Shown here piece by piece: positions 8,273 through 18,027 of a DNA stretch of 51,922 nucleotides. Numbering within the stretch: position 1 is the stretch's first letter; the number at the start of each line of letters is the position of its first letter. The notes under the pieces are model-generated. The model did not search any database, was not told the origin of the DNA, and worked only from the letters and a program-made list of their open reading frames with translations. Position numbers and translations under genes: made by a program. Origin of the DNA: an uncultured bacterium (lineage in GTDB: Bacteria > Bacillota_I > Bacilli_A > RFN20 > CAG-826); contig CASEKC010000008.1 of assembly GCA_949288485.1 (NCBI GenBank), forward strand, positions 1 through 51,922. Direction: 5' to 3'.

Positions 8273-9616
8273 TTACATTCCTCCAATGACTTCGTCATAA
8301 CTCTTTCCGGCAATAAGACCAGAAATTTGGTTATTAAGCTCAAGACATACACCAACAACGATGATAAGTCCAGTTCCGCCAAGGGCAAGTGAATTATCAT
8401 CTCCGAATACTCCACTCAAAGTTAAGATAACTGGTAAAGCAGAGATAAAGCAGAGAGAAATTGCACCAATTAAAGTAACGCGGTTTAATACTTTTCTAAC
8501 ATATCTTTCGGTTTCAATACCTGGACGAATTCCTGGAATATAACTTCCGTTCTTTTGGAAGTTATTTGCAAGGTTTTCCGGATTGATTTGAAGATTTGCG
8601 TAGAAGAAAGTAAACGCAAATACTAAAACCATGTAAATAATAAGACCCCAAGGCATCATAACTCCGCCTGTATCAACAAGTTCATTATAGGAGAATACTT
8701 TAAGCCATTCAGCATTTAAAGCATCTGCCGAGATAAATGAAGCAATAATTGATGGAGCCATTAAAATTGAAGAAGCAAAGATAACAGGAATAACACCAGC
8801 ACTATTAATTTTTATAGGAAGGAATGAAGCTTTTGTTAATTTTTCACTTCCTCCACTACGTGTTGCGTGTTGTACAGGTATCTTTCTTCTAGAAAGTTCA
8901 ATGAATACAACAAATGCGATAATAAGAATAAATGAAGCTATATAAAGGATGAATTGGAATACACCTTTAGTAGTTTCAGCACTTCCTAAATTCCAGTTAG
9001 TTATAACCCATTTATCAAAGGCTGTAGCTATTTGATTTGGTAAGGAAGCGACGATACCAGCAAAGATAATCATGGAAATACCATTACCAATACCTTTAGA
9101 AGTTATTTGATCACCTAACCAAATAACTAACATACTTCCTGCCACCATGACAGTAATAATGTAAAGATATGAAACGAAATTCTCTTCAAAAGTAAAGGAA
9201 ATCCACTCAGTGTTTAATGCAGTTTGAATAATACCATAAGCTTGAACAGCAGCAAGAAGTAAAGATAAATATCTTGTAGCCATTTCAATCTTTTTTCTTC
9301 CATATTGACCTTGACGGTTAAGCTCAGTAAGAGCAGGAAGAACATCCATAGAAAGGAGTTGGATAATAATTTGAGCAGTGATGTAAGGTGAAACACCAAG
9401 TGCAAATACCGAGAAATTCGATAAAGCACCACCACCAAGCAAATTCATCAAAGCAAGCATGTTGTTCGAGGAAGCCATCTGATCTTGTAAAGTAGAGGCA
9501 TCAATTCCTGGAACAGTGATTGCACTTCCGATCCTAAATACGAATAGAATCATTATCGTAAAGAATATACGATTAACGACTTCTTTATTTTTGAAAATAT
9601 CAATGAATTTCTTCAT
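8273..9616 (-). CDS. secY: protein translocase subunit SecY
   Basis: SecY (447 residues) is the ten-helix channel of the Sec translocon. Seen are the plug-region start RIGSAITVPGID, LGVSPYITAQIIIQLL, the cytoplasmic RKIPVQHATRS loop and the C-terminal GTGLIIVVGVCLE helix. ATG 9616 is chosen over an upstream TTG at 9622. Neither has a strong ribosome site, so translation may be coupled to rplO, which ends 21 nt upstream. Confidence 0.95.
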   Translation of the reverse strand: MKKFIDIFKNKEVVNRIFFTIMILFVFRIGSAITVPGIDASTLQDQMASSNNMLALMNLLGGGALSNFSVFALGVSPYITAQIIIQLLSMDVLPALTELNRQGQYGRKKIEMATRYLSLLLAAVQAYGIIQTALNTEWISFTFEENFVSYLYIITVMVAGSMLVIWLGDQITSKGIGNGISMIIFAGIVASLPNQIATAFDKWVITNWNLGSAETTKGVFQFILYIASFILIIAFVVFIELSRRKIPVQHATRSGGSEKLTKASFLPIKINSAGVIPVIFASSILMAPSIIASFISADALNAEWLKVFSYNELVDTGGVMMPWGLIIYMVLVFAFTFFYANLQINPENLANNFQKNGSYIPGIRPGIETERYVRKVLNRVTLIGAISLCFISALPVILTLSGVFGDDNSLALGGTGLIIVVGVCLELNNQISGLIAGKSYDEVIGGM

Positions 9617-9637
9617 AAGCAAATCTATACAACAATA

Positions 9638-10075
9638 CTAGATATTTTCAGCCTTTGCGCCAATTTTTTCAATACCTTCTAATGCAGTTTTTGAAAATTT
9701 ATTAGCTTTAATAGTGATTTTAACTTTTAATTCACCATTACCTAAGACTTTTAAGCCGTCTTCTTCCTTTTTAATAATGCCTTTTTCGATTAATTCTGTC
9801 ATTCCAACAGTATCACCATCTTTAAAGCAATTTAAATCTGAAAGATTAACAACAGCATAGGTAACATGTGCGTGATGTTTGAAGCCTCTTTTTTGGAATC
9901 TTCTGAAGAATGGTAATTGACCACCTTCGAATCCTAATCTGACTCCGCCGCCAGTTCTTGAATTTTGGCCTTTGTTACCGCTTCCGCCATTTTTTCCAAG
10001 ACCTGAACCAAGTCCTCTACATCTTCTTACGCCTTTTTTTCTACTACCTTCAGTAGGTTTGAGATTATTTAACAT
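9638..10075 (-). CDS. rplO: 50S ribosomal protein L15
   Basis: L15 (145 residues) has the Gly/Arg-rich N-terminus (GRGLGSGLGKNGGSGNKGQ pattern with Arg-Cys variation), then GGQLPFFRRFQKRGFKH. The second of two in-frame ATGs (10075) is preferred because GGAGG lies 8 nt before it, against only 2-3 nt for the first. It overlaps the end of rpsE. The gene follows rpsE directly: rpmD (L30), usually found between them, is absent. Confidence 0.95.
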   Translation of the reverse strand: MLNNLKPTEGSRKKGVRRCRGLGSGLGKNGGSGNKGQNSRTGGGVRLGFEGGQLPFFRRFQKRGFKHHAHVTYAVVNLSDLNCFKDGDTVGMTELIEKGIIKKEEDGLKVLGNGELKVKITIKANKFSKTALEGIEKIGAKAENI

Positions 10076-10706
10076 CTTCATTTCCTCCTTTTCTTAAAGA
10101 TAGTACGTCTTTATAACTCTTTAATGAATTTAAAGCGTCATTTGTAGCACGAATTGCATTGATAGAAGTTCTACTTCCATAAACTTTTGAATAAACGTTT
10201 TTAACACCGCTTAATTCTAAGATAGCTCTAACTGGTCCTCCAGCAATAATTCCAGTTCCATCAGGTGCTGGTTTTAAGAAGACTTTTGTAGCGCCAAATT
10301 CACCAACTACTTCATGAGCGATTGTGCCATGTTTTGAAAGATGAATATTGAAAGTATTTCTTTTAGCTCTATCAACAGCTTTTTTAATTGCATCTGGGAC
10401 TTCGCCACTCTTGCCAGTAGCAAATCCATATTTGCCTTTTCCGTTTCCAATAACAACAAGAGCAGAGAATTTCATTCTTCTACCACCTTTAACTGTTTTA
10501 CAAACACGGTTGATAGCGACGACTCTTTCCTCAAATTCTTTAACTTGAGGTTCTCTTTTTTCTCTTCTGTTACGGTCAAATTTCTTACCACCTTTTTGTG
10601 GTCTTTGACCTCTTTTATTTTCAACTGCAGGAGCATTTTCACTCTTAACAGTTTCTTCGACGACTTTATTTTCTTCTAAAGTTTCAGTTACTTTATTTTC
10701 TTCCAT
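10065..10706 (-). CDS. rpsE: 30S ribosomal protein S5, with N-terminal extension
   Basis: S5 (213 residues) works in decoding fidelity. The core starts near residue 58 (EFEERVVAINRVCKTVKGGRRMKFSA). It contains the GNGKGKYGFATGKSGEVPDAI and PDGTGIIAGGPVRAI signatures. About 55 residues of Glu/Lys/Asn-rich sequence precede the core, which the usual 166-residue S5 lacks. The start has a good AAGGAG site. Confidence 0.95.
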   Translation of the reverse strand: MEENKVTETLEENKVVEETVKSENAPAVENKRGQRPQKGGKKFDRNRREKREPQVKEFEERVVAINRVCKTVKGGRRMKFSALVVIGNGKGKYGFATGKSGEVPDAIKKAVDRAKRNTFNIHLSKHGTIAHEVVGEFGATKVFLKPAPDGTGIIAGGPVRAILELSGVKNVYSKVYGSRTSINAIRATNDALNSLKSYKDVLSLRKGGNEDVK

Positions 10707-10717
10707 ATCTTTTCTCC

Positions 10718-11074
10718 TTAGAATTTTAAGCCGCCTTCACGAGCAGCTTCAGCTAAAGCTTTGACACGTCCGTGGTAAATATATCCACCACGATCGAAGA
10801 CAACGTTTTCGATTCCTTTAGCTAAGCATTTTTTAGCAATATCTGCTCCAACTAATTTAGCGCCTTCGATGTTTCCACCATTTTCAAGTTTTAATTGTTC
10901 ACTTGAAGATGAAACAAGAGTAACACCTTTTGTATCATCAATAGCTTGAACTTCAATATTCTTGTTACTTCTGAATACACATAAACGTGGGGTTTCACTA
11001 GTTCCAGATACTTTAGCTCTGACTCTTTGATGTTTTCTTAATCTAACTTCATTTTTATCAATAGATCTAATCAT
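10718..11074 (-). CDS. rplR: 50S ribosomal protein L18
   Basis: L18 (118 residues) carries 5S rRNA into the 50S subunit with L5. The [27 protein letters not shown] region and the C-terminal [26 protein letters not shown] block are diagnostic. It lies in the normal order between rplF and rpsE with a GGAGGGC ribosome site. Confidence 0.97.
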   Translation of the reverse strand: MIRSIDKNEVRLRKHQRVRAKVSGTSETPRLCVFRSNKNIEVQAIDDTKGVTLVSSSSEQLKLENGGNIEGAKLVGADIAKKCLAKGIENVVFDRGGYIYHGRVKALAEAAREGGLKF

Positions 11075-11087
11075 ATCGCCCTCCTAA

Positions 11088-11648
11088 TTACTTACCAGCA
11101 CGTTTACCTTCTTTACGAAGAATGTGCTCTCCTTTATATCTAATACCTTTTCCTTTATAAGGTTCTGGTCTTCTAACTTCTCTAATTAAAGCCGCTGTTT
11201 GACCAACTTTAAATTTATCTTGTCCACTAACTTCAACAACAGAGTTAACATCTTTACTCTTTGTATCGACGACTTTAATAGTTACGCCTGGGAGTGGAGA
11301 GATAGTGATTGGATGAGAATATCCAACAGTGAGTACAACATCATTACCTTTCATATCAGCATGATAACCGATACCAATGATTTCTAATGTTTTTGTATAA
11401 CCTTCGTGGCAACCAACGATAGCGTTATTTAATAAAGCTCTTGTTGTACCGTGAAGTTGTTTTGTATGTTTTTCTTCGTTAAGACGTGAAACTTTAATAT
11501 TGTTATCTTCGATTTCAATTTTAATTCTTGAAGGATCATATTTAACAACGTCAGTTCCGTTTTTGCCTTTAACTTCAACATTATCAGCATTAATCTTAAC
11601 TTCAACCCCTTCTATCATAGGGATTAATTTATTACCAATACGTGACAT
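11088..11648 (-). CDS. rplF: 50S ribosomal protein L6
   Basis: L6 (186 residues) sits near the GTPase-associated centre. It shows the two-repeat family pattern: MSRIGNKLIPM at the start, TRALLNNAIVG in the middle and the C-terminal RRPEPYKGKGIRYKGEHI signature. It is slightly longer than the usual 178 residues. Confidence 0.97.
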   Translation of the reverse strand: MSRIGNKLIPMIEGVEVKINADNVEVKGKNGTDVVKYDPSRIKIEIEDNNIKVSRLNEEKHTKQLHGTTRALLNNAIVGCHEGYTKTLEIIGIGYHADMKGNDVVLTVGYSHPITISPLPGVTIKVVDTKSKDVNSVVEVSGQDKFKVGQTAALIREVRRPEPYKGKGIRYKGEHILRKEGKRAGK

Positions 11649-11665
11649 CTTGAATTAACCTCCTA

Positions 11666-12064
11666 TTAATAGATATAGCAAATGACTTCGCCACCAACAT
11701 TAGCTTCTCTAGCTTGTTTGTCGGTTAAGAGTCCTTTTGAAGTCGAAATAATTGCAACTCCTAAACCTTTTAAGACTGATGGAATGTGTTTGGAATCGCA
11801 GGTGATTCTTAAGCCTGGTTTTGAAATCTTTCTTAAGCCAGAAATAACTTTTTCACCATTTGGTCCATATTTAAGAACGATTTCGAGTTCTTTTTTATTT
11901 TCATCTAATTTTGTTTCTTTAAATGAAGTAATAAATCCTTCATCTAATAAGATTTTAGCAATGCCAACCTTTAATTTACTAGAAGGCATCTTTACACTTT
12001 CATGGCGTAAAGCATTAGCATTTCTAATTCTTGTGAGCATATCAGCAATTGGATCTTGATGCAT
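11666..12064 (-). CDS. rpsH: 30S ribosomal protein S8
   Basis: S8 (132 residues) binds 16S rRNA and in many bacteria represses its own spc operon. The [13 protein letters not shown] start and the C-terminal [20 protein letters not shown] signature are complete. It is located between rpsN and rplF with a GGAGG ribosome site. Confidence 0.97.
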   Translation of the reverse strand: MHQDPIADMLTRIRNANALRHESVKMPSSKLKVGIAKILLDEGFITSFKETKLDENKKELEIVLKYGPNGEKVISGLRKISKPGLRITCDSKHIPSVLKGLGVAIISTSKGLLTDKQAREANVGGEVICYIY

Positions 12065-12089
12065 AATTCTTTTTTACCTCCTAATAATA

Positions 12090-12275
12090 TTACCAAGATG
12101 ATTTCTTCATTCCTGGAATTTCACCTTTATAAGCGAGTTCTCTTAAACAGATTCTACAAAGGCCAAACTTCGAATAGACAGCATGAGGACGTCCACATCT
12201 TTTGCAACGTGTATATTCTCTAACCTTGAATTTTTGAGGTCTAGCTTGTTTAACTTTTAAACTTGTTTTTGCCAT
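12090..12275 (-). CDS. rpsN: 30S ribosomal protein S14, zinc type
   Basis: This short 61-residue S14 has a CxxC pair in TRCKRCGRP and a second in [12 protein letters not shown], so it is the zinc-binding C+ form usual in Gram-positive bacteria and Mollicutes. It lies in the conserved position between rplE and rpsH. Confidence 0.96.
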   Translation of the reverse strand: MAKTSLKVKQARPQKFKVREYTRCKRCGRPHAVYSKFGLCRICLRELAYKGEIPGMKKSSW

Positions 12276-12283
12276 ACATCCTC

Positions 12284-12892
12284 CTATCTATTAAATGGCA
12301 TGCCGAGTTCTTTTAATAATGCATAAGCTTCTTCATCGCTTTTTGCAGTAGTAACAACAACGATATCCATGCCTCTAACTTTATTAACTTTATCGTAATC
12401 GATTTCTGGGAAAATTAATTGTTCTTTAACACCTAAAGTATAATTTCCTCTTCCATCGAAACAGTTTTTATTAACACCTCTAAAGTCTCTAACTCTAGGA
12501 AGTGAAATAGAAACTAATTTATCGAAGAATTCATACATTCTTTTTCCTCTTAAAGTAACCTTACATCCGATAGGTTCGCCTTCTCTTAATTTGAATGTAG
12601 CGATTGATTTTTTAGCTTTTGTAATAACTGGTTTTTGACCAGAAATTAAACCTAATTCTTCAACAGCTTCATCAAGTCTTTTTTTATCTTGAGTAGCATC
12701 ACCGACACCGATATTAATAACGATTTTATCTAAATGTGGTACTTCATGAACGTTTTTATATTCGAATTTTTTCATTAAAGAAGGAGTAACTTCTTCCTTG
12801 AATTTCTTTTCAAGTCTTGTAACATAAGCTTTAGCTTTATGTCCGGAAGTAGGTGCTACTTCTTCAGTTTTTGTAACTTTCTTTTCTGCCAT
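12284..12892 (-). CDS. rplE: 50S ribosomal protein L5, with N-terminal extension
   Basis: L5 (202 residues) binds 5S rRNA. The core begins near residue 30 ([31 protein letters not shown]) and contains [21 protein letters not shown] and [18 protein letters not shown]. About 22 Lys/Thr/Glu-rich residues precede it, making it longer than the usual 179. ATG 12892 is chosen because GGAGG lies 9 nt upstream; the in-frame GTG at 12898 is too close to that site. Confidence 0.95.
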   Translation of the reverse strand: MAEKKVTKTEEVAPTSGHKAKAYVTRLEKKFKEEVTPSLMKKFEYKNVHEVPHLDKIVINIGVGDATQDKKRLDEAVEELGLISGQKPVITKAKKSIATFKLREGEPIGCKVTLRGKRMYEFFDKLVSISLPRVRDFRGVNKNCFDGRGNYTLGVKEQLIFPEIDYDKVNKVRGMDIVVVTTAKSDEEAYALLKELGMPFNR

Positions 12893-12906
12893 AATCACTT
12901 ACCTCC

Positions 12907-13215
12907 TTATTTAATTTCCTTCTTTGTTTTTTTGTTGATTCTTACTTTTTTACCATCAACAAAATCATATCCGACTCTAACACCCTTTTTGCTTTTTTCA
13001 TCATAGAACATGACTTTTGAAGCATCGAGTGGAGCATACATTTCAACAATTGATCCTTCTGGATGAGTTTGGGTTGGTTTTTGATGTTTTTTAACAGTGT
13101 TAACTCCTTCAACTACAACCTTATTGATTGATGGATAAGCTCTTTGAATAACACCAATTTTACCTTTATCTTTTCCAGAGATAACAATAACTTTATCACC
13201 TTTTTTAAGTTTCAT
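12907..13215 (-). CDS. rplX: 50S ribosomal protein L24
   Basis: L24 (102 residues) initiates 50S assembly near the tunnel exit. The KOW motif is clear ([20 protein letters not shown], residues 4-23), followed by [17 protein letters not shown]. It follows rplN and precedes rplE as usual. Confidence 0.96.
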   Translation of the reverse strand: MKLKKGDKVIVISGKDKGKIGVIQRAYPSINKVVVEGVNTVKKHQKPTQTHPEGSIVEMYAPLDASKVMFYDEKSKKGVRVGYDFVDGKKVRINKKTKKEIK

Positions 13216-13235
13216 AGGTTAATCTCCTTTATTCC

Positions 13236-13613
13236 TTATAAAACTTCACTAGCAAGGGAGAGAATTTTCATAAATCCTTCATCACCTCTATCACGAAGTT
13301 CACGAGCGACTGGTCCAAATACACGGGTTCCAACTGGAGTTTTGTCTTCATTGATAATAACGCAAGCATTATCATCAAATCTAATTACTGAACCATCTTT
13401 TCTTTCAATTGGATAAGATGTTCTAACAATAACTGCTTTAACAACATCACTCTTTTTAACTTTGCCGTTTGGGATAGCATCTTTTACAGCGCAAAGGACG
13501 ATATCACCAACACTAGCACTTTTTCTATGACTACCGCCATAAATTCTGAATACTCTTACGACTCTAGCACCAGAGTTATCAGCAACTTTTAAATTTGTTT
13601 CTGTTTGTACCAT
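13236..13613 (-). CDS. rplN: 50S ribosomal protein L14
   Basis: L14 (125 residues) forms an intersubunit bridge. [36 protein letters not shown] and the C-terminal [14 protein letters not shown] block are standard. A short C-terminal SEVL tail makes it slightly longer than the typical 122 residues. Confidence 0.97.
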   Translation of the reverse strand: MVQTETNLKVADNSGARVVRVFRIYGGSHRKSASVGDIVLCAVKDAIPNGKVKKSDVVKAVIVRTSYPIERKDGSVIRFDDNACVIINEDKTPVGTRVFGPVARELRDRGDEGFMKILSLASEVL

Positions 13614-13615
13614 AA

Positions 13616-13945
13616 CTATTTAGCCTCCTCGCTAGATTCTTCTTCATGTTCGTGTAAGAGTTCTTCAACTTCTCTTTCTTCAGCAATCTTAATATCTTCA
13701 AGAGCTTTTTTATCAACACTAACAAGAACGAATCTTTTTAATTTTGATAATGGTCTTGATTCTTGGATTGTAACTGTATCGCCAACATGAGCGATTTCGT
13801 TTTCGTCATGAGCATAATATTTTGCTCTGAAACTAACTCTTTTTTTATATTTTGGGTGTCTTTTATAACTTTCAAGTTCAACAACGATAGTTTTAGGAGC
13901 TTTATCAGAAATTACAACACCTTGAATTTGTCTTTTTTGTCCCAT
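13616..13945 (-). CDS. rpsQ: 30S ribosomal protein S17, acidic C-terminal tail
   Basis: S17 (109 residues) is an OB-fold 16S rRNA-binding protein. The [27 protein letters not shown] region and the [18 protein letters not shown] motif are present. The last 25 or so residues are unusually acidic ([21 protein letters not shown]) and go beyond the usual 87-residue protein. The GGAGG site is about 13 nt from the ATG, rather far. Confidence 0.95.
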   Translation of the reverse strand: MGQKRQIQGVVISDKAPKTIVVELESYKRHPKYKKRVSFRAKYYAHDENEIAHVGDTVTIQESRPLSKLKRFVLVSVDKKALEDIKIAEEREVEELLHEHEEESSEEAK

Positions 13946-13962
13946 AATTCTTTATATACCTC

Positions 13963-14160
13963 CTATTTAACACCTAATTCTCTTTCTTTTAAGACTGTAT
14001 AGACTCTTGCGATATCTTTTCTTACTCTTCTAATTTCATTAAGATTTTCAAGTTGCCCAACAGCTTTCTTTCTACGAAGATTAAATAATTCTTCTTTAAG
14101 TGAATAAATCTTTTGATTTAATTCTTCGCTAGAAAGTTCTCTAACTTCATTAATTTTCAT
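13963..14160 (-). CDS. rpmC: 50S ribosomal protein L29
   Basis: L29 (65 residues) is a two-helix protein at the peptide exit. It has the family pattern of [22 protein letters not shown] and the [20 protein letters not shown] signature. It lies between rplP and rpsQ. Confidence 0.96.
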   Translation of the reverse strand: MKINEVRELSSEELNQKIYSLKEELFNLRRKKAVGQLENLNEIRRVRKDIARVYTVLKERELGVK

Positions 14161-14167
14161 AAGTTAA

Positions 14168-14581
14168 TTATTTAACCTCCTTTTTAATAACACGAGTTTT
14201 TAATGGGAGTTTATATGCTGCCATTTCAAGTGCTTTAATAGCAACTTCATCAGGGACTCCACCGATTTCAAACATAACTCTGTTCTTTTTAACGACTGCT
14301 ACCCAATATTCTGGTGAACCTTTACCACTACCCATACGGACTTCAGCAGGTTTTTTAGTTTTTGCTAAGTGTGGGAAGATTCTAATCCAGACTTGGCCTT
14401 GTCTTTTAGTATATCTTGATAAAACGATACGGCATGCTTCAATTTGTCTATCAGAAACATAATTTCCTTCTGTAGCTTGTAAGCCGTATGTTCCGAAAGA
14501 AACTTCATTACCAGCTTTGGATAAGCCTTCATATTTAATAATATGTGGTCTTCTCCATTTAACTCTTTTAGGTTGTAACAT
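14168..14581 (-). CDS. rplP: 50S ribosomal protein L16
   Basis: L16 (137 residues) lines the A-site region of the 50S subunit. [13 protein letters not shown] at the start, [23 protein letters not shown] and the [17 protein letters not shown] signature are complete. It starts 2 nt after the rpsC stop, so its ribosome site lies inside rpsC. Confidence 0.97.
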   Translation of the reverse strand: MLQPKRVKWRRPHIIKYEGLSKAGNEVSFGTYGLQATEGNYVSDRQIEACRIVLSRYTKRQGQVWIRIFPHLAKTKKPAEVRMGSGKGSPEYWVAVVKKNRVMFEIGGVPDEVAIKALEMAAYKLPLKTRVIKKEVK

Positions 14582-14583
14582 AG

Positions 14584-15276
14584 TTATTCTCCTTTCTTCT
14601 CAACGACTTCTTTTTTAGGATTAATATCTTTTTCACCACGACAGATCCATACTTTAACACCAAGTTTTCCATATGTTGTCATAGCTTCTCTACATGCGTA
14701 ATCGATATCACTTCTTAAGGTATTGATAGCCATAGTTCCGTCTTTATAGCCTTCACTTCTAGCAATATCAGCACCACCAAGTCTTCCACTAACGCTAGTT
14801 TTAATACCTTTAGCGCCAGCTTTTCTTACATCAGTAATAGCTCTTTTTTGAACAATTCTGAAGCTTGCTCTTTCTTCTAATTGACGGCAAATTTTATTAG
14901 CAACGATTGTTGCGTCTAAATTTGGTTGTTTGACGTCAACAAGATCAATTCTGATGTCTGTATTTTTAGAAACTAAATTTAATAATTGTTTCTTTAATGC
15001 TTGAATATTTTTGCCTGGGTTTTCTTTACCTAAGACAACACCAGCTCTTCCTAAGAAGATAAATACTCTAACTTGGAAGCCATTTTCTTTTTTCTTTCTT
15101 TCGATTTCAACGTGTGAAAGATAAGCTTCTCTAGGTAAATGTTTTTCTAAATAGTTACGAATTTTATCGTCTTCAATTAAGAAAGTGGAATAATCTTTAT
15201 CTGATGCAAACCATCTTGAGTTCCAATTCTTATTTAATCCGATTCTCATTCCAACTGGATTAACTTTTTGTCCCAT
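14584..15276 (-). CDS. rpsC: 30S ribosomal protein S3
   Basis: S3 (230 residues) forms the mRNA entry pore. It starts [14 protein letters not shown]. The KH domain follows, and the C-terminal domain has the RRGGADIAR-like block ([18 protein letters not shown]) and [14 protein letters not shown] short charged tail is present. The order rplV-rpsC-rplP is conserved. Confidence 0.97.
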   Translation of the reverse strand: MGQKVNPVGMRIGLNKNWNSRWFASDKDYSTFLIEDDKIRNYLEKHLPREAYLSHVEIERKKKENGFQVRVFIFLGRAGVVLGKENPGKNIQALKKQLLNLVSKNTDIRIDLVDVKQPNLDATIVANKICRQLEERASFRIVQKRAITDVRKAGAKGIKTSVSGRLGGADIARSEGYKDGTMAINTLRSDIDYACREAMTTYGKLGVKVWICRGEKDINPKKEVVEKKGE

Positions 15277-15295
15277 CGTTTATTCCTCCTTCCTC

Positions 15296-15838
15296 TTAAA
15301 ATTCACTCTTTTCTTTTAATGTAATGTATACATTAGAGAATCTTTTAACCATTCCTGAAGCACTACCTTTTGCTCTAGGAAGATATCTTCTCATTTTGAA
15401 TGAGTCGCTAGCCATAATTTCATGAATATATAATTTATCTTTATTCATATTGAAGTTATTTGTAGCGTTTGCAACTGCTGAATTGATTAATTTAATAATC
15501 ATTGGAGCAGCATCTTTATGAACAAGTGATAAAGTTTCAATTGCTTCATCAACTTTTTTACCTCTAACTAAATCAAGAACTAATCTAACTTTACGAGGTG
15601 TGACTTTAAGTCCGAGGACTTTAGCCTTAGCTTCAGTAACAGTTGGTTTAGCTTCTTTGACTTCAGCCTTTGTTTCTTTTTTAGCTCTAGTTGAAGTTTC
15701 TTTTTTAGCTGCTGCTTTTTTAGCAGGAGCTTTTTTTGCTTCACTAGCAGTTGTGCTTTTTTTGGATGAAGCTTTTTTAGTTTTTGGTTCTTTTGTAACC
15801 TTTTCTTCTGTTACGACTTCTTTTTTAGTTTCTGCCAT
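15296..15838 (-). CDS. rplV: 50S ribosomal protein L22 with long Lys/Ala N-terminal extension
   Basis: L22 lines the nascent peptide tunnel. The conserved core starts near residue 72 (AKVLGLKVTPRKVRLVLDLV) and runs to the end, with the LPRAKGSASGMVKR loop that reaches the tunnel. About 70 N-terminal residues are low-complexity and histone H1-like (Lys, Ala, Thr, Glu), making the protein 180 residues against about 113 normally. Such extensions are known in Mollicutes-related lineages, and here the tail is likely to be disordered on the ribosome surface. Confidence 0.95.
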   Translation of the reverse strand: MAETKKEVVTEEKVTKEPKTKKASSKKSTTASEAKKAPAKKAAAKKETSTRAKKETKAEVKEAKPTVTEAKAKVLGLKVTPRKVRLVLDLVRGKKVDEAIETLSLVHKDAAPMIIKLINSAVANATNNFNMNKDKLYIHEIMASDSFKMRRYLPRAKGSASGMVKRFSNVYITLKEKSEF

Positions 15839-15859
15839 AATTTCCTATCTCCATCCTTA

Positions 15860-16165
15860 TTATTTAACACCAGCTGCTGCTTTTGCTGCAGCCTTATCTT
15901 CTGCGTTATTTCCAAAGTGACCTTTGAAAGTTCTTGTTGGAGCAAATTCTCCTAATTTGTGACCAACCATATCTTCTGTAACATAAACAGTGATAAATGT
16001 ATGACCGTTATAAACAGCAAAGGTATGTTCAACAAAATCAGGATAAATTGTACTTCTTCTTGACCATGTTTTAATGACAGACTTTTTGTTTGCAGCATTT
16101 AAAGCTTGAACTTTTTTCATTAAGCTTTCATCGACAAATGGTCCTTTTTTCAAACTACGTGCCAT
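15860..16165 (-). CDS. rpsS: 30S ribosomal protein S19
   Basis: S19 (101 residues) is a 30S head protein next to S13. [19 protein letters not shown], the [19 protein letters not shown] segment and [15 protein letters not shown] are standard. The C-terminus ends in an Ala/Lys-rich tail of about 10 extra residues. Confidence 0.97.
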   Translation of the reverse strand: MARSLKKGPFVDESLMKKVQALNAANKKSVIKTWSRRSTIYPDFVEHTFAVYNGHTFITVYVTEDMVGHKLGEFAPTRTFKGHFGNNAEDKAAAKAAAGVK

Positions 16166-16184
16166 CTTTTATCTTCCTCCTTTA

Positions 16185-17018
16185 CTATTTACCATTTCTT
16201 CTTCTAACAATTAATTTAGTAGAAGCTTTTTTATTTCTACGTGTTTTAACACCGAGAGCTCTTTTACCCCATGGTGTTCTTGGTGCGTCTCTACCAACAG
16301 GACACTTACCTTCACCACCACCGTGTGGGTGATCGTTAGGGTTCATAGCACTACCTCTAACAGTAGGTCTAATTCCTAAATATCTTGTTTTACCAGCTTT
16401 TCCTAAGTTAACAAGGTTGTAATCTTCATTACCAACGATTCCGATAGTAGCTTTACATTCACCTAAGAATTTTCTTGTTTCACCACTTTGGAGTCTTAAG
16501 ATAACGTATTTTCCTTCTTTACCTAAGATTTGAGCGCTACATCCAGCACTTCTACAAACTTGGCCACCTTTCTTTGGGCGAAGTTCAACGTTATGAACGA
16601 ATGTACCTTCTGGGATATTTTTAAGTAAACATGCATTACCCGTTAAGATATCAACGCTATCTCCAGAGATAATCTTATCGCCAACATTTAAGCCGTTTGG
16701 TTGGATAATGTATCTTTTTTCACCATCGACATAATTAATTAATGCGATGTGTGCATTTCTATTTGGATCGTATTCAATTGCAGCTACTTTTCCAACGATA
16801 CCGTCTTTATTTCTTTTGAAGTCAATAATTCTATATTTAGTTTTATTTCCTCCACCGATATGGCGGCATGTAATAACACCTTGGTTATTTCTTCCGCCAG
16901 TTTTCTTTAATGTAACGGTTAAACTTTTTTCAGGAGTAGCTTTTGTAATTCCTTCAGTTGAGAGAACGACCATTGCTCTTCTTGAAGGAGTATAAGGTTT
17001 ATATGTTTTGACTGCCAT
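16185..17018 (-). CDS. rplB: 50S ribosomal protein L2
   Basis: L2 (277 residues) is needed for subunit joining and for the peptidyl-transferase region. The C-terminal [20 protein letters not shown] signature with its key His is intact, as are the [17 protein letters not shown] start region and the RRNKKAS tail. Normal position after rplW. Confidence 0.98.
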   Translation of the reverse strand: MAVKTYKPYTPSRRAMVVLSTEGITKATPEKSLTVTLKKTGGRNNQGVITCRHIGGGNKTKYRIIDFKRNKDGIVGKVAAIEYDPNRNAHIALINYVDGEKRYIIQPNGLNVGDKIISGDSVDILTGNACLLKNIPEGTFVHNVELRPKKGGQVCRSAGCSAQILGKEGKYVILRLQSGETRKFLGECKATIGIVGNEDYNLVNLGKAGKTRYLGIRPTVRGSAMNPNDHPHGGGEGKCPVGRDAPRTPWGKRALGVKTRRNKKASTKLIVRRRNGK

Positions 17019-17043
17019 AATTTTCTCCTATATATAAGTTAGA

Positions 17044-17379
17044 CTATTCAGCGAAAAGATTGATTGTTTCGCCTTCTTTTAATGTAACGATAGCTTTTTT
17101 ATATCCAGGAAGTGTACCTTTATATCTGCTTCCTCTTGAACTTTTTTTAGCTAATACGTTGATAACTCTGACGCTTTCAACATGAACATTGAAGATTCTT
17201 GAAATTGCATTTCTAATTTCAATCTTATTTGCATCTTTTTTAACTTTGAATGCGAAGATTGAATGTTCTTGAGATTGAGTCATTGATTTTTCAGTAATAA
17301 TTGGTTCGATAATGCAATCGAAGTCATTAATTGTTGTTTTTGAACTAACTTCTGCAACAACTTCTTTTTTCTTTGCCAT
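17044..17379 (-). CDS. rplW: 50S ribosomal protein L23
   Basis: L23 (111 residues) is the docking site for trigger factor and SRP. The PIITEKSMTQSQEHSIFAFKV region and the C-terminal SRGSRYKGTLPGYKKAIVTLKEGE match the family. An N-terminal stretch of about 20 residues is extra. It begins 1 nt after the rplD stop codon, implying coupling. Confidence 0.96.
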   Translation of the reverse strand: MAKKKEVVAEVSSKTTINDFDCIIEPIITEKSMTQSQEHSIFAFKVKKDANKIEIRNAISRIFNVHVESVRVINVLAKKSSRGSRYKGTLPGYKKAIVTLKEGETINLFAE

Positions 17380-17380
17380 A

Positions 17381-18004
17381 TTATGCTAATTCCTCCTCAA
17401 TCTTTTTAACGTCGTTTTCTAAGATTAAGACTTTAGTAGCGTTCATTAAATCATAAACTGAGATATTGTTAACGCTTCTAAGAATTAAACTTGGAATGTT
17501 GTTACTTCCTTGAAGAACTTTTTCATCACTAGTAACAACTAATGTTTTTTCATCTTCAAGTTTGAATGTTTTTAAAACATTGACGATTTCTTTAGTTTTT
17601 CCACTAACTTCTAATGAGTTAAGGACAACCATATCTTTTTTAGCTTTGAGTGATAAAGCACCTTTTAAAGCTAAATCGTGTTCTTTTTTATTTTGTTTAA
17701 CTTTGAAGTTTTGAATTCCAGTAGGACCGAAGACTGTTCCACCGCCAACCCAAATTGGCGAACGTGTTGAACCAGCTCTTGCTCTACCTGTACCTTTTTG
17801 TCTCCAAGGTTTTTTACCACCACCAGAGACTTCGAATCTTTTCTTTGTTTTTGCTGTTGCTTGTCTTTTATTAGCAAGATAAGTCATAACAGCATCGAAG
17901 ATTACTTGTTCATTAACTTTAATACCGAAGACATCTTTAGAAACTTTTAAAGTGGATACTTCTTCGCCATTTTGTGAATAAACTTTTAAATTCATTTCTG
18001 CCAT
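17381..18004 (-). CDS. rplD: 50S ribosomal protein L4
   Basis: L4 (207 residues) lines the exit tunnel. The basic loop (GGGKKPWRQKGTGRARAGS, residues 65-83) and SPIWVGGGTVFGP are diagnostic. In several bacteria L4 or other S10-operon proteins act on the operon leader, and such a structured leader is visible upstream of rpsJ here; no specific L4 link can be shown. Confidence 0.97.
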   Translation of the reverse strand: MAEMNLKVYSQNGEEVSTLKVSKDVFGIKVNEQVIFDAVMTYLANKRQATAKTKKRFEVSGGGKKPWRQKGTGRARAGSTRSPIWVGGGTVFGPTGIQNFKVKQNKKEHDLALKGALSLKAKKDMVVLNSLEVSGKTKEIVNVLKTFKLEDEKTLVVTSDEKVLQGSNNIPSLILRSVNNISVYDLMNATKVLILENDVKKIEEELA

Positions 18005-18027
18005 GTTAATTTTCTCCTTTCTTTAAA

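Noticed and set aside
8212-8415. Minus-strand frame across the secY/adk junction
   Set aside because: It overlaps both conserved genes in another frame and has no family match.
15600-15920. 106-codon plus-strand frame rich in Ala, Phe, Leu and Val
   Set aside because: It is the antisense of the Lys/Ala-rich rplV extension, which naturally reads as hydrophobic residues.
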